From the NCBI GenBank assembly GCA_030425145.1, contig JAUHVK010000009.1, positions 1 to 64,000 on the forward strand: a DNA stretch of 64,000 nt, read 5' to 3'. The position numbers were made by a program, and so were the translations under genes. Positions 7,465-14,570 of the stretch are shown here, piece by piece. The notes beneath the pieces were generated by a model, which saw only the letters and a program-made list of their open reading frames with translations, had not been told where the DNA came from and did no database searches. The stretch comes from Alphaproteobacteria bacterium. Lineage in GTDB: Bacteria; Pseudomonadota; Alphaproteobacteria; Rhodobacterales; Rhodobacteraceae. Position 1 is the first letter of the stretch; each line of letters starts with the position of its first letter.

Positions 7465-9127
7465 CAAATGCCCCCTGACAGAACCAGCCCGAAGACTTCG
7501 ATGCGCCATGCGCATAGAAGAGCCAGAGGCGCAGACCGTCGGTGGTGATCACGTCCCAGTAATCGCGCTGGCCGCTGCGCCACGCAGGGTCATCGAGCCA
7601 CCATTCCGGCGCGATGCGTTCAGGGCCGCGCGTGCTGTGGACCCTGTGATCCTTGCCACGCCAGCGAAACACTTCGGGCAGACGCGGGACATCCGGCACC
7701 ATCACCGGCTCGGGCATCCACATCCGCAGCGGGCGCGGCTTGTTGCGGCGGGGCCAGTCCGTCACCGGGTCGGACCATGCGGCGGCCACGGTGACCCATG
7801 TCTTTTCCGGGATATGGCTGTCGGCAGGCTGCACACGGGTGATCGCCTCGACCCCGAGCCGGGTACCCAGCCGCCCGATCAGGCGGTCGAGCGATCCGGG
7901 TTTCGGACCCGCCATGCGCGCGCGCCCTGCCTCGGCGGCCTCCAGATGCCCGGCTGCGGTGCGCAGGTGGATGGGTTCGTGCAGCACCGCTTCGAGTCGC
8001 AGCATATCGATGCCGTACCCCGCATCCAGATCCTCGACCTTGAGCCGCAAGAGCGGGCGGATGTGATCGGGGTCATGTGACGGCTTGGCCATCGTGACAT
8101 TCATCCACTGCATCGTGCCATCGGCGCGGTATGCCTCGAAGCGGAGCGTGCGCGCGCCCCGCCCCTTGTTGCGCAGCGCATCGCAGAGCCGGGGCAGCAT
8201 CCGGTCGATGGCGGCCATCACGTCTTCTTCCAGCCCGATGGGATCGGGCAGGTTCATGCGGGTGGCAAAGCGGTCGGGTGGTGGGGCGGGGCTGACCGGT
8301 TCGGGCAATGCGCCCAGCGCCTGATCCAGTCGCGCCACCAACCCGCGCCCAAAGCGGCGGGCCAGCCCGGCGCGGGGTTGCTCGACCAGTTCTTTCACCC
8401 GGCGCAAGCCAAGGCGCGAGAGCTGCGCCATTGTGTGGCTTTCCAGACGCAGGGCGGCAATCGGCAGAGGTGCAAGCGCATCATAGGTTTTGCCCGGCGC
8501 CGCAATGCGGGCGCGCCCCTGCACCGGAGCCAGCGCCACCGCAGGGGCGGCACCGCCGCGTTCCCAGTGCCGCCGCTTGCCAGCACGGGAGCGGGTGGCG
8601 CGGGCTTCTTGGTCGATCGCGTCGCCGTTGCGATGGTGATCCCCGCCCTGCCCTCCACCAAAGCGGGCCAGCGCCCAAGCCCCGCCCAGCGTGTCGGCGA
8701 TGCCCAGTTGCACCGAGAGGCCCAGATCGGTGCAATCCTCTTCGACCTGCCGCGCCAGTTGTTCCTCACCGCCAAAGAGATGGGCGCAGCCGGTCAGATC
8801 GACGACCAGCGCGTCGGGCGCTTCGCGGGCGACCCAAGGCGAGAACTTGCCTGCCCAGCGGTGCAGCACCCCCAGAAACGCCGCCTCGGCATGGGGGTTC
8901 GACAGGCGCGTGAGCAGGTCAGCGCACATGGCATGGGCATCGCGCAGCGGCTGACCTTCGTAAAGCCCCGCCGCCTGCGCGAGCGGAGAGAGCGAGGCCA
9001 GCACCTGCGCCTGCCCCACATCGCGCACCACGGCAAAGGGTACTTCCCCCAAGTTGGGATCGCGCCGGATGTGGCGTTCGGCGGCCAGCCGGGGAAACCA
9101 GATGGACAGGATACGACGGTTGGGCAT
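7460..9127 (-). CDS. imuB: ImuB-type Y-family DNA polymerase homologue
   Basis: The protein has 555 residues. The N-terminus (RRILSIWFPRLAAERHIRR) and palm (DALVVDLTGCAHLFGGEEQLARQ) are typical of ImuB. So are the LRLESHTMAQLSRLGLRRVKEL helix-hairpin-helix part and the C-terminal RDYWDVITTDGLRLWLFY block. ImuB is regarded as catalytically inactive. It links ImuA and the DnaE2 polymerase to the sliding clamp in SOS mutagenesis. Neither imuA nor dnaE2 is adjacent, which is unusual. A LexA box sits 20 bp upstream of the start. ATG 9127 has only a weak ribosome site. The region around 8590-8700 (GGDHHRNGDAIDQEARATRSRAGKRRHWERGG) looks like a low-complexity insertion. Confidence 0.92.
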   Translation of the reverse strand: MPNRRILSIWFPRLAAERHIRRDPNLGEVPFAVVRDVGQAQVLASLSPLAQAAGLYEGQPLRDAHAMCADLLTRLSNPHAEAAFLGVLHRWAGKFSPWVAREAPDALVVDLTGCAHLFGGEEQLARQVEEDCTDLGLSVQLGIADTLGGAWALARFGGGQGGDHHRNGDAIDQEARATRSRAGKRRHWERGGAAPAVALAPVQGRARIAAPGKTYDALAPLPIAALRLESHTMAQLSRLGLRRVKELVEQPRAGLARRFGRGLVARLDQALGALPEPVSPAPPPDRFATRMNLPDPIGLEEDVMAAIDRMLPRLCDALRNKGRGARTLRFEAYRADGTMQWMNVTMAKPSHDPDHIRPLLRLKVEDLDAGYGIDMLRLEAVLHEPIHLRTAAGHLEAAEAGRARMAGPKPGSLDRLIGRLGTRLGVEAITRVQPADSHIPEKTWVTVAAAWSDPVTDWPRRNKPRPLRMWMPEPVMVPDVPRLPEVFRWRGKDHRVHSTRGPERIAPEWWLDDPAWRSGQRDYWDVITTDGLRLWLFYAHGASKSSGWFCQGAFA

Positions 9128-9146
9128 GAGACTCGGGGCAGCAGAT

Positions 9147-9161
9147 GTTCTCTTTTTGTTC
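9147..9161. promoter_or_regulatory. LexA (SOS) box upstream of imuB
   Basis: GTTCTCTTTTTGTTC matches GTTC-N7-GTTC exactly, the alphaproteobacterial LexA operator. It ends 20 bp before the imuB start. A TATATA that could serve as -10 (minus strand, about 9162-9167) abuts it, so LexA would block the promoter. Confidence 0.88.
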
Positions 9162-9231
9162 TATATATCCCTGCAGCCCGACGAGTCGAGATCGGAGTGC
9201 CCGTCCTCCAGTCAGTTCTGACGTCGCAGGG

Positions 9232-9498
9232 TCACCCGCAGTCGATCCGCACCACGGTGCCGCTGTCATCGAGGTAGAAATTCACCCGATCCAGCCGGTA
9301 ATCCTTGGTCATCGGATCGTTCGGACCCAAAATGCGATGCGGCTGCGAGAAGGCGATGCTTTCCAGCTGGGCACGTTGCAGCCCCATCAGGTGGGACATG
9401 TCTTCGGCACCGCAGGATTCGACCGGTTTTTTGGCGACCGTGACCTCCTGACAGGCAATGAGCGCCAGACACACGGCAAGGGCAGTATAAATTCGCAT
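9232..9498 (-). CDS. Peptidase inhibitor I78 family lipoprotein
   Basis: The protein has 88 residues. The signal peptide ends in a lipobox-like LIAC (residues 13-16), suggesting a lipoprotein. The mature region matches the I78 pattern: ESCGAEDMSHLMGLQ near the start, then RLDRVNFYLDDSGTVVRIDCG at the end with the two family cysteines. Members inhibit serine proteases in the periplasm. The family usually shows a PxT/RPG-type motif before RxDR. Here it is GPNDPMTKDYRLDR, somewhat divergent. It is same strand as imuB, with 104 bp between carrying the SOS promoter, so imuB need not depend on it. Confidence 0.85.
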   Translation of the reverse strand: MRIYTALAVCLALIACQEVTVAKKPVESCGAEDMSHLMGLQRAQLESIAFSQPHRILGPNDPMTKDYRLDRVNFYLDDSGTVVRIDCG

Positions 9499-9586
9499 AT
9501 AGAAACCTTTCCAATATCCAAGCCAATGCTTGCAAACCCCGCGCTTTCCCGCAAGGCTTGGCGAAAATCAGCGAGGGAGAGTCATC

Positions 9587-10699
9587 ATGCGCACACGCGC
9601 CGCCGTTGCCGTTCAAGCCGGCAAACCATTGGAAATCATGGATGTGAACCTCGACGGCCCGCGCGCCGGAGAGGTGCTGGTCGAAATCAAGGCGACCGGC
9701 ATTTGCCACACCGACGAATTCACCCTGTCCGGGGCCGACCCCGAGGGCATGTTCCCCGCGATTCTGGGCCACGAGGGGGCCGGGATTGTGGTTGAGGTTG
9801 GCGAAGGCGTGACAAGCCTCAAGCCCGGCGATCACGTGATCCCGCTTTACACGCCGGAATGCCGGGAGTGCGAATACTGCCTGCACCCCAAAACCAACCT
9901 CTGCCAGTCGATCCGCGAGACCCAGGGCAAGGGTGTGATGCCGGATGGCACCAGCCGCTTTTCGATGCTCGATGGCACGCCGATCCTGCATTACATGGGC
10001 TGCTCGACCTTTTCGAACCACACGGTTCTGCCCGAGATCGCGCTTGCGAAAATCCGCGAGGACGCACCCTTCGACAAGGTCTGTTACATCGGCTGCGGTG
10101 TGACCACGGGGATCGGCGCGGTGATCAACACCGCCAAGGTCGAGATCGGCAGCCGCGCCGTGGTTTTCGGACTGGGCGGGATTGGTCTGAACGTCATTCA
10201 GGGCCTGCGTCTGGCAGGCGCGGATCAGATCGTCGGCGTTGACCTGAACCCCGACAAGGTTGCGATGGCCGAGCGCTTTGGCATGACGCATTTCGTCAAC
10301 CCATCCGAAGTGGAAGGCGATCTGGTGCCGTATCTGGTGAACCTGACCAAAGGCGGCGCGGACTACACCTTTGACGCCACCGGCAACGTCAAGGTCATGC
10401 GCGACGCGCTGGAATGTGCGCATAAGGGTTGGGGTGAGAGCATCATCATCGGCGTGGCGCCTGCCGGTGCCGAGATTGCGACACGGCCATTCCAGCTTGT
10501 CACCGGGCGAACGTGGAAAGGCACAGCCTTTGGTGGTGCGCGCGGCCGGACGGATGTGCCGAAGATCGTGGATTGGTACATGGACGGGAAGATCGAGATC
10601 GACCCGATGATCACCCACACCATGCCACTGGACGACATCAACAAGGGGTTCGACCTGATGCATGCGGGTGAAAGCATCCGCTCGGTCGTGATCTACTGA
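9587..10699 (+). CDS. frmA: S-(hydroxymethyl)glutathione dehydrogenase / class III alcohol dehydrogenase
   Basis: I chose ATG 9587 because GAGGGAGA precedes it and MRTRAAVAV is the family N-terminus. The track's start at 9530 adds 19 non-homologous residues. The protein has 370 residues. Catalytic zinc region [15 protein letters not shown], structural zinc four-Cys loop ([16 protein letters not shown]), NAD site [12 protein letters not shown]. It oxidises the glutathione adduct of formaldehyde to S-formylglutathione, for detoxification or C1 oxidation. No S-formylglutathione hydrolase gene follows here; that step must be encoded elsewhere. Confidence 0.97.
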   Translation: MRTRAAVAVQAGKPLEIMDVNLDGPRAGEVLVEIKATGICHTDEFTLSGADPEGMFPAILGHEGAGIVVEVGEGVTSLKPGDHVIPLYTPECRECEYCLHPKTNLCQSIRETQGKGVMPDGTSRFSMLDGTPILHYMGCSTFSNHTVLPEIALAKIREDAPFDKVCYIGCGVTTGIGAVINTAKVEIGSRAVVFGLGGIGLNVIQGLRLAGADQIVGVDLNPDKVAMAERFGMTHFVNPSEVEGDLVPYLVNLTKGGADYTFDATGNVKVMRDALECAHKGWGESIIIGVAPAGAEIATRPFQLVTGRTWKGTAFGGARGRTDVPKIVDWYMDGKIEIDPMITHTMPLDDINKGFDLMHAGESIRSVVIY

Positions 10700-10705
10700 C
10701 ACTGC

Positions 10706-10732
10706 GCGCGGAGGGGCACCGCCCCTCCGCGC
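10706..10732. terminator. Strong hairpin after frmA
   Basis: A perfect 12-bp stem GCGCGGAGGGGC-ACC-GCCCCTCCGCGC begins 7 bases after the frmA stop. There is no T-run on either strand, so it is a terminator-like or RNA-stabilising hairpin between convergent frmA and the TetR gene. Confidence 0.6.
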
Positions 10733-10813
10733 AGGCACCGTCGCGGTGTAAGAGATTCCAGAGACGTGTCTGACACACACCCCTCTGTGGGGTGGTCGAA
10801 ATGCGGCTAGGCA

Positions 10814-11443
10814 TTAAGACTTGGCAGGTACACCGTAGCGGGCAAGGAAGGTCGTAACCGCACCATCGACCACGCGGTTAATCTCGTCTTCTGTCACGGA
10901 TGTGATGATGCCGAAGATCAGCTTGGGCCAGAGATCGGCTTTGCAAAGCTCGGCGAACTGGTCTGCTGCGAGGTTGAAGTCGTCGATCTGCAATTCGCCA
11001 CGTTTGACGGCCTTTTTCAGAAAATCGACCACCGCCGCGCGCAGGATCATCGGACCGGAATGGTAGAATTCCTGCCCCAGCATCGGGAACCTGTCGGCTT
11101 CAGCGACGCAGATGCGGAAGATACGCTGGCCCATGTCCGAGTAGATGAACCCCAGAAACTGCTGCGCCACGCAGGTCAGAACCTCGCGCGGAGGACGGGC
11201 GCTGTCGATGCGTTCAATCGAAATGCGCGCCTGCTCTTCGCATTGGCGGGTGGCGATCTCCATGAACAAGAGCCGCTTGTCCGGGAAGTAACTGTAGAGC
11301 GTCGCCTTGGACACGCCAGCGGCGCGGGCAATGTCATCAACGCTTGCGCCTTCAAACCCGTCACGCAGGAAGATTTCCCGCGCGCCAGCGACCACCTGGT
11401 CGAACTTGCGGCCTTTTCGGATCTGCGGCTGAGCGGTTGCCAT
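10814..11443 (-). CDS. TetR/AcrR family transcriptional regulator
   Basis: The protein has 209 residues. The N-terminal HTH at about 14-60 reads FDQVVAGAREIFLRDGFEGAS, then DDIARAAGVSKATLYSYFPDKRLLF, the classical TetR signature. The C-terminal ligand domain resembles the AefR-like group (AEADRFPMLGQEFYHSGP). The effector is unknown. An 18-bp dyad lies 28 bp upstream of its start, so autoregulation is likely. It is divergent from mbfA with about 137 bp between the starts and convergent with frmA. Either neighbour could be a target. Confidence 0.92.
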   Translation of the reverse strand: MATAQPQIRKGRKFDQVVAGAREIFLRDGFEGASVDDIARAAGVSKATLYSYFPDKRLLFMEIATRQCEEQARISIERIDSARPPREVLTCVAQQFLGFIYSDMGQRIFRICVAEADRFPMLGQEFYHSGPMILRAAVVDFLKKAVKRGELQIDDFNLAADQFAELCKADLWPKLIFGIITSVTEDEINRVVDGAVTTFLARYGVPAKS

Positions 11444-11470
11444 TCTCTTCCCTTATGTCGCTTTCAAAAG

Positions 11471-11488
11471 CTAAACAGATCGGTTTAG
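11471..11488. promoter_or_regulatory. Probable TetR operator dyad
   Basis: CTAAACAGATCGGTTTAG is a near-perfect palindrome (16 of 18 positions symmetric, GATC centre). It lies between the divergent TetR and mbfA genes, with the AAAC/GTTT arms typical of TetR-family operators. Confidence 0.7.
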
Positions 11489-11580
11489 TCTCGCAATAGG
11501 GATGTGTGGCACTTGTCGTCGCAAGCAACTTTACGACACGGAACATCGCGCAGCCCTGATAAGAACAAGGAACTGTATTT

Positions 11581-12555
11581 ATGCGATTTTCATTGAACCG
11601 CCGCCGCTTTTCCGACCTGTCCGAACAAGAGATCGTCGCGCTGGCGATTTCCTCGGAGGAAGATGATGCCCGCATCTACCGATCCTACGCCGAGCGGCTT
11701 CGCGCAGAATTTCCCGCTACGGCTGCAATCTTCGACGGGATGGCCGCCGAAGAGGATACACATCGCCAGCGGCTGGTCGATCTACACCGAAACAGGTTCG
11801 GGGATGTGATCCCGCTGATCCGGCGCGAGCACGTAGCTGGGTACTATGCGCGCCGGCCTGTATGGTTGGTCGAGAACCTCGGCATCGACCGTATCCGCGC
11901 AGAGGCGGAGGCGATGGAGCGGGACGCGGAACGGTTCTACCTCGCCGCAGCAAAGCGCACGAGCGATGCGGCCACGCGCAAGCTGTTGGGCGATCTGGCA
12001 GCGGCCGAAGCCGGCCACCAGAGTACAGCGGAGAAGTTGGAGCAGGAGCATCTGACGGAAGACTCGCGTAGCAGCGAAGAAGACAATGCCCGCCGGCAAT
12101 TCGTGCTGACCTGGGTGCAGCCGGGGCTGGCTGGGCTGATGGACGGGTCAGTTTCGACGCTGGCGCCGATCTTTGCCACCGCCTTTGCCACGCAGGACAC
12201 ATGGACCACCTTCCTTGTCGGCCTTGCCGCGTCGGTTGGTGCCGGGATTTCGATGGGCTTCACCGAAGCTGCGTCAGACGATGGTCAGTTGTCCGGGCGT
12301 GGGTCGCCTTGGAAGCGTGGATTTGCTTCGGGGATCATGACCACCATCGGCGGGCTGGGGCACGCCCTGCCCTATCTGATCCCGGATTTCTGGACCGCGA
12401 CCGTGACCGCCTTCATCGTGGTGTTCATTGAGCTTTGGGCAATTGCGTGGATCCAGAACAAGTATATGGACACGCCGTTCTTCCGTGCGGCCTTGCAGGT
12501 GGTTCTGGGAGGCGCGCTGGTGTTTGCTGCAGGTGTTCTGATCGGCAGCGGTTGA
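11581..12555 (+). CDS. mbfA: Membrane-bound ferritin MbfA (ferritin-like domain fused to VIT1-type transporter)
   Basis: The protein has 324 residues. An N-terminal ferritin-like domain (about 10-160) carries paired carboxylates: ISSEEDDARIYRSYAERL, MAAEEDTHRQRL, EAEAMERDAERFY and AAAEAGHQS. A C-terminal VIT1/CCC1-like membrane part (about 180-324) begins LTWVQPGLAGLMDGSVSTLAP. In Bradyrhizobium and Agrobacterium MbfA exports iron and protects against iron and peroxide stress, under Irr control. No Irr operator (TTTAGAA-N3-TTCTAAA) is visible upstream. The upstream dyad instead suggests control by the divergent TetR protein. ATG 11581 follows AAGGAAC. Confidence 0.93.
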   Translation: MRFSLNRRRFSDLSEQEIVALAISSEEDDARIYRSYAERLRAEFPATAAIFDGMAAEEDTHRQRLVDLHRNRFGDVIPLIRREHVAGYYARRPVWLVENLGIDRIRAEAEAMERDAERFYLAAAKRTSDAATRKLLGDLAAAEAGHQSTAEKLEQEHLTEDSRSSEEDNARRQFVLTWVQPGLAGLMDGSVSTLAPIFATAFATQDTWTTFLVGLAASVGAGISMGFTEAASDDGQLSGRGSPWKRGFASGIMTTIGGLGHALPYLIPDFWTATVTAFIVVFIELWAIAWIQNKYMDTPFFRAALQVVLGGALVFAAGVLIGSG

Positions 12556-12572
12556 CGTAAGGCTCAGCCAAC

Positions 12573-12598
12573 AAAAAACCCGGGCGCGAACGCCCGGG
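12573..12598 (-). terminator. Rho-independent terminator of amtB
   Basis: A perfect 8-bp stem CCCGGGCG-CGAA-CGCCCGGG (12579-12598) is followed on the minus strand by six T. It sits between mbfA and amtB, which converge. Confidence 0.88.
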
Positions 12599-12633
12599 CA
12601 GTTGGTCACGAAAGGCTGATAGGAAGGAGAAGA

Positions 12634-13944
12634 TCAGCCTTTGGAGAATTCGGGATAGGCCTCCATGCCCAGTTCAGCCATGTCGAGACCGTTGATCTCT
12701 TCCTCTTCGCTGACGCGGATGCCCACGGTGGCTTTCAGGATGAACCACAGGATCAGCGAGGCGACGAAGGTGAACACACCGTAAGCGACGATACCGGTCA
12801 GCTGGGTCATCAGGCTTGCTTCACCGTAGAAGATCACAGCGATGGTGCCCCAGATACCCGCGAAGAGGTGGACCGGGATGGCGCCGACAACGTCGTCGAT
12901 CTTGAGCTTGTCGAGGAACGGTACGGCGAAGACCACGATCACACCACCGACGGCACCGATCCAGAGCGAGCCGAAGAGTGTCGGAGCAAGCGGTTCTGCG
13001 GTGATCGACACCAGACCAGCCAGAGCGCCGTTGAGCACCATGGTGAGGTCGACCTTCTTGTACATCACCTGCGTCAGGATCAGAGCTGCGACAGCACCGG
13101 CGGCAGCGGCCATGTTGGTGTTGGCGAAGATGCGCGACACGTCGGAGACATCACCCACGGTGCCCATTGCGAGCTGCGAACCGCCGTTGAAACCGAACCA
13201 GCCGAGCCACAGGATGAATGTGCCGAGAGTTGCCAGCGCCAGGTTCGAGCCCGGGATCGGGTTCACACGGCCATCTTTGTACTTGCCGATACGCGGACCC
13301 AGCACAAGGACGCCAGCCAGGGCAGCCCAGCCACCGACAGAGTGCACAACGGTCGAACCGGCGAAGTCAGAGAAGCCCATAGCGGACAGCCAACCGCCAC
13401 CCCACTGCCAGGAGCCGGAGATCGGATACATGATGCCGGTCAGGACTACCACGAAGGCAAGGAACGGCCACAGCTTGATGCGCTCGGCCACGGCACCGGA
13501 CACGATCGACGCGGTTGCAGCAACGAACACCAGCTGGAAGAAGAAGTCGGAACCAACCGACGCGTAGTCGAGGGCTGCGTCAGCCGCCGCAACGCCGACC
13601 GGATCAAGAACGGTCTGGCCGCCGATGGCGAAGAAGCCGTTGAAATCGCCCGGATACATCGTGTTGAAGCCTACGAGCCAGTACATGATGGCAGCGATGG
13701 AGAAGAGCGCGATGTTCTTGGTCAACTGCATCGCCACGTTCTTGGAGCGGACAAGCCCCGCTTCCAGCATCGCAAAGCCAGCTGCCATGAAGAACACGAG
13801 GAAGCCTGCCATGAGGAACAGGAGTGTGGTGAAGATATACGGGCCAACCTCGTCCATTGTCGGCGCGGCGGCCTCTTGAGCCATGCCCATGACCGGCAGC
13901 GCAGCAAGCGCGGCAGCGGGCAGGAGTGTCTTGAGTAGTTTCAT
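12634..13944 (-). CDS. amtB: Ammonium transporter AmtB
   Basis: I chose ATG 13944 because it begins a clear signal peptide (MKLLKTLLPAAALAALPVMGMAQE). The track's 13971 start adds nine residues and overlaps the gap to glnK. The protein has 436 residues with about 11 membrane segments. Family blocks are GFAMLEAGLVRSKN, FNGGSQLAMG and GAIPVHLFAGIWG. It conducts ammonium across the inner membrane and is gated by GlnK. It lies 36 bp downstream of glnK in the classical glnK-amtB operon. Confidence 0.97.
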   Translation of the reverse strand: MKLLKTLLPAAALAALPVMGMAQEAAAPTMDEVGPYIFTTLLFLMAGFLVFFMAAGFAMLEAGLVRSKNVAMQLTKNIALFSIAAIMYWLVGFNTMYPGDFNGFFAIGGQTVLDPVGVAAADAALDYASVGSDFFFQLVFVAATASIVSGAVAERIKLWPFLAFVVVLTGIMYPISGSWQWGGGWLSAMGFSDFAGSTVVHSVGGWAALAGVLVLGPRIGKYKDGRVNPIPGSNLALATLGTFILWLGWFGFNGGSQLAMGTVGDVSDVSRIFANTNMAAAAGAVAALILTQVMYKKVDLTMVLNGALAGLVSITAEPLAPTLFGSLWIGAVGGVIVVFAVPFLDKLKIDDVVGAIPVHLFAGIWGTIAVIFYGEASLMTQLTGIVAYGVFTFVASLILWFILKATVGIRVSEEEEINGLDMAELGMEAYPEFSKG

Positions 13945-13980
13945 CTGTATGTGTCCCCTAATCTCTGTCACAGCGCCTGT

Positions 13981-14319
13981 TCAGAGCGCATCCCCATTGG
14001 TTTCGCCGGTACGCACGCGGATCGCCTGCTGCGCATCGAGCACGAAGATTTTGCCGTCACCGATCTTTCCGGTGCGGGCTGTCTTGGTGATGGTTTCGAT
14101 CACCTGATCGGCCATGTCGGCAGCAACCACGATTTCGAGTTTGATTTTCGGCACGAAGTTCACCGCGTATTCTGCACCACGGTAAATCTCTGTGTGGCCC
14201 GACTGAGAGCCGAACCCTTTGATCTCGGTTACCATCATTCCGCGAACGCCAATGTCTGTGAGCGCCTCGCGAACCTCTTCAAGCTTGAACGGCTTGATTG
14301 TCGCTATGATGAACTTCAC
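13981..14319 (-). CDS. glnK: P-II family nitrogen regulator GlnK
   Basis: GTG 14319 gives MKFIIATIKPFKLEEV, the invariant PII start, preceded by AAGGGA. The longer track frame (to 14436) is not conserved. The protein has 112 residues. The T-loop contains KGFGSQSGHTEIYRGAEY with the uridylylated Tyr51, and the C-terminal signature is TGKIGDGKIFV. It binds 2-oxoglutarate and ATP/ADP and blocks AmtB under nitrogen excess. It is probably controlled by the NtrBC system. Tandem TTGCACAA repeats lie 112-130 bp upstream. Confidence 0.97.
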   Translation of the reverse strand: MKFIIATIKPFKLEEVREALTDIGVRGMMVTEIKGFGSQSGHTEIYRGAEYAVNFVPKIKLEIVVAADMADQVIETITKTARTGKIGDGKIFVLDAQQAIRVRTGETNGDAL

Positions 14320-14430
14320 CTTGGTCCCTTTCCCTTGCAGGTCGATCTTGTTTGCATGCGCAGAAAACAGGCACGAAGCTTGCGAAGGGAAGGTTTCAGC
14401 CCATGGGCGGAGGGGATCCGGCGCATCAAG

Positions 14431-14449
14431 TTGCACAAATTTTGCACAA
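14431..14449. promoter_or_regulatory. Tandem TTGCACAA repeats upstream of glnK
   Basis: TTGCACAA occurs at 14431-14438 and 14442-14449, one helical turn (11 bp) apart, in an AT-rich stretch between divergent glnK and the PBP gene. TGCAC resembles an NtrC half-site. The assignment is an inference. Confidence 0.4.
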
Positions 14450-14570
14450 TTGAACTCTTTTGGTTATTTTTTAAGCAATCAAAAAACCATGCAGCCTAGT
14501 GTTGACCGGTCCACATCGACTGCGAAAGACACTAGATTAACAAAAAAGAGCAGCATCACAGGCGGGCGCC

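Noticed and set aside
13945-13971. Upstream amtB start adding MTEIRGHIQ
   Set aside because: The extra residues precede a clean signal peptide; ATG 13944 is preferred.
14370-14383. GG-N10-GC sigma54-like element (GGCACGAAGCTTGC) on the plus strand
   Set aside because: It points toward the PBP gene 190 bp away and not to glnK-amtB, and its flanking bases deviate from consensus; likely chance.
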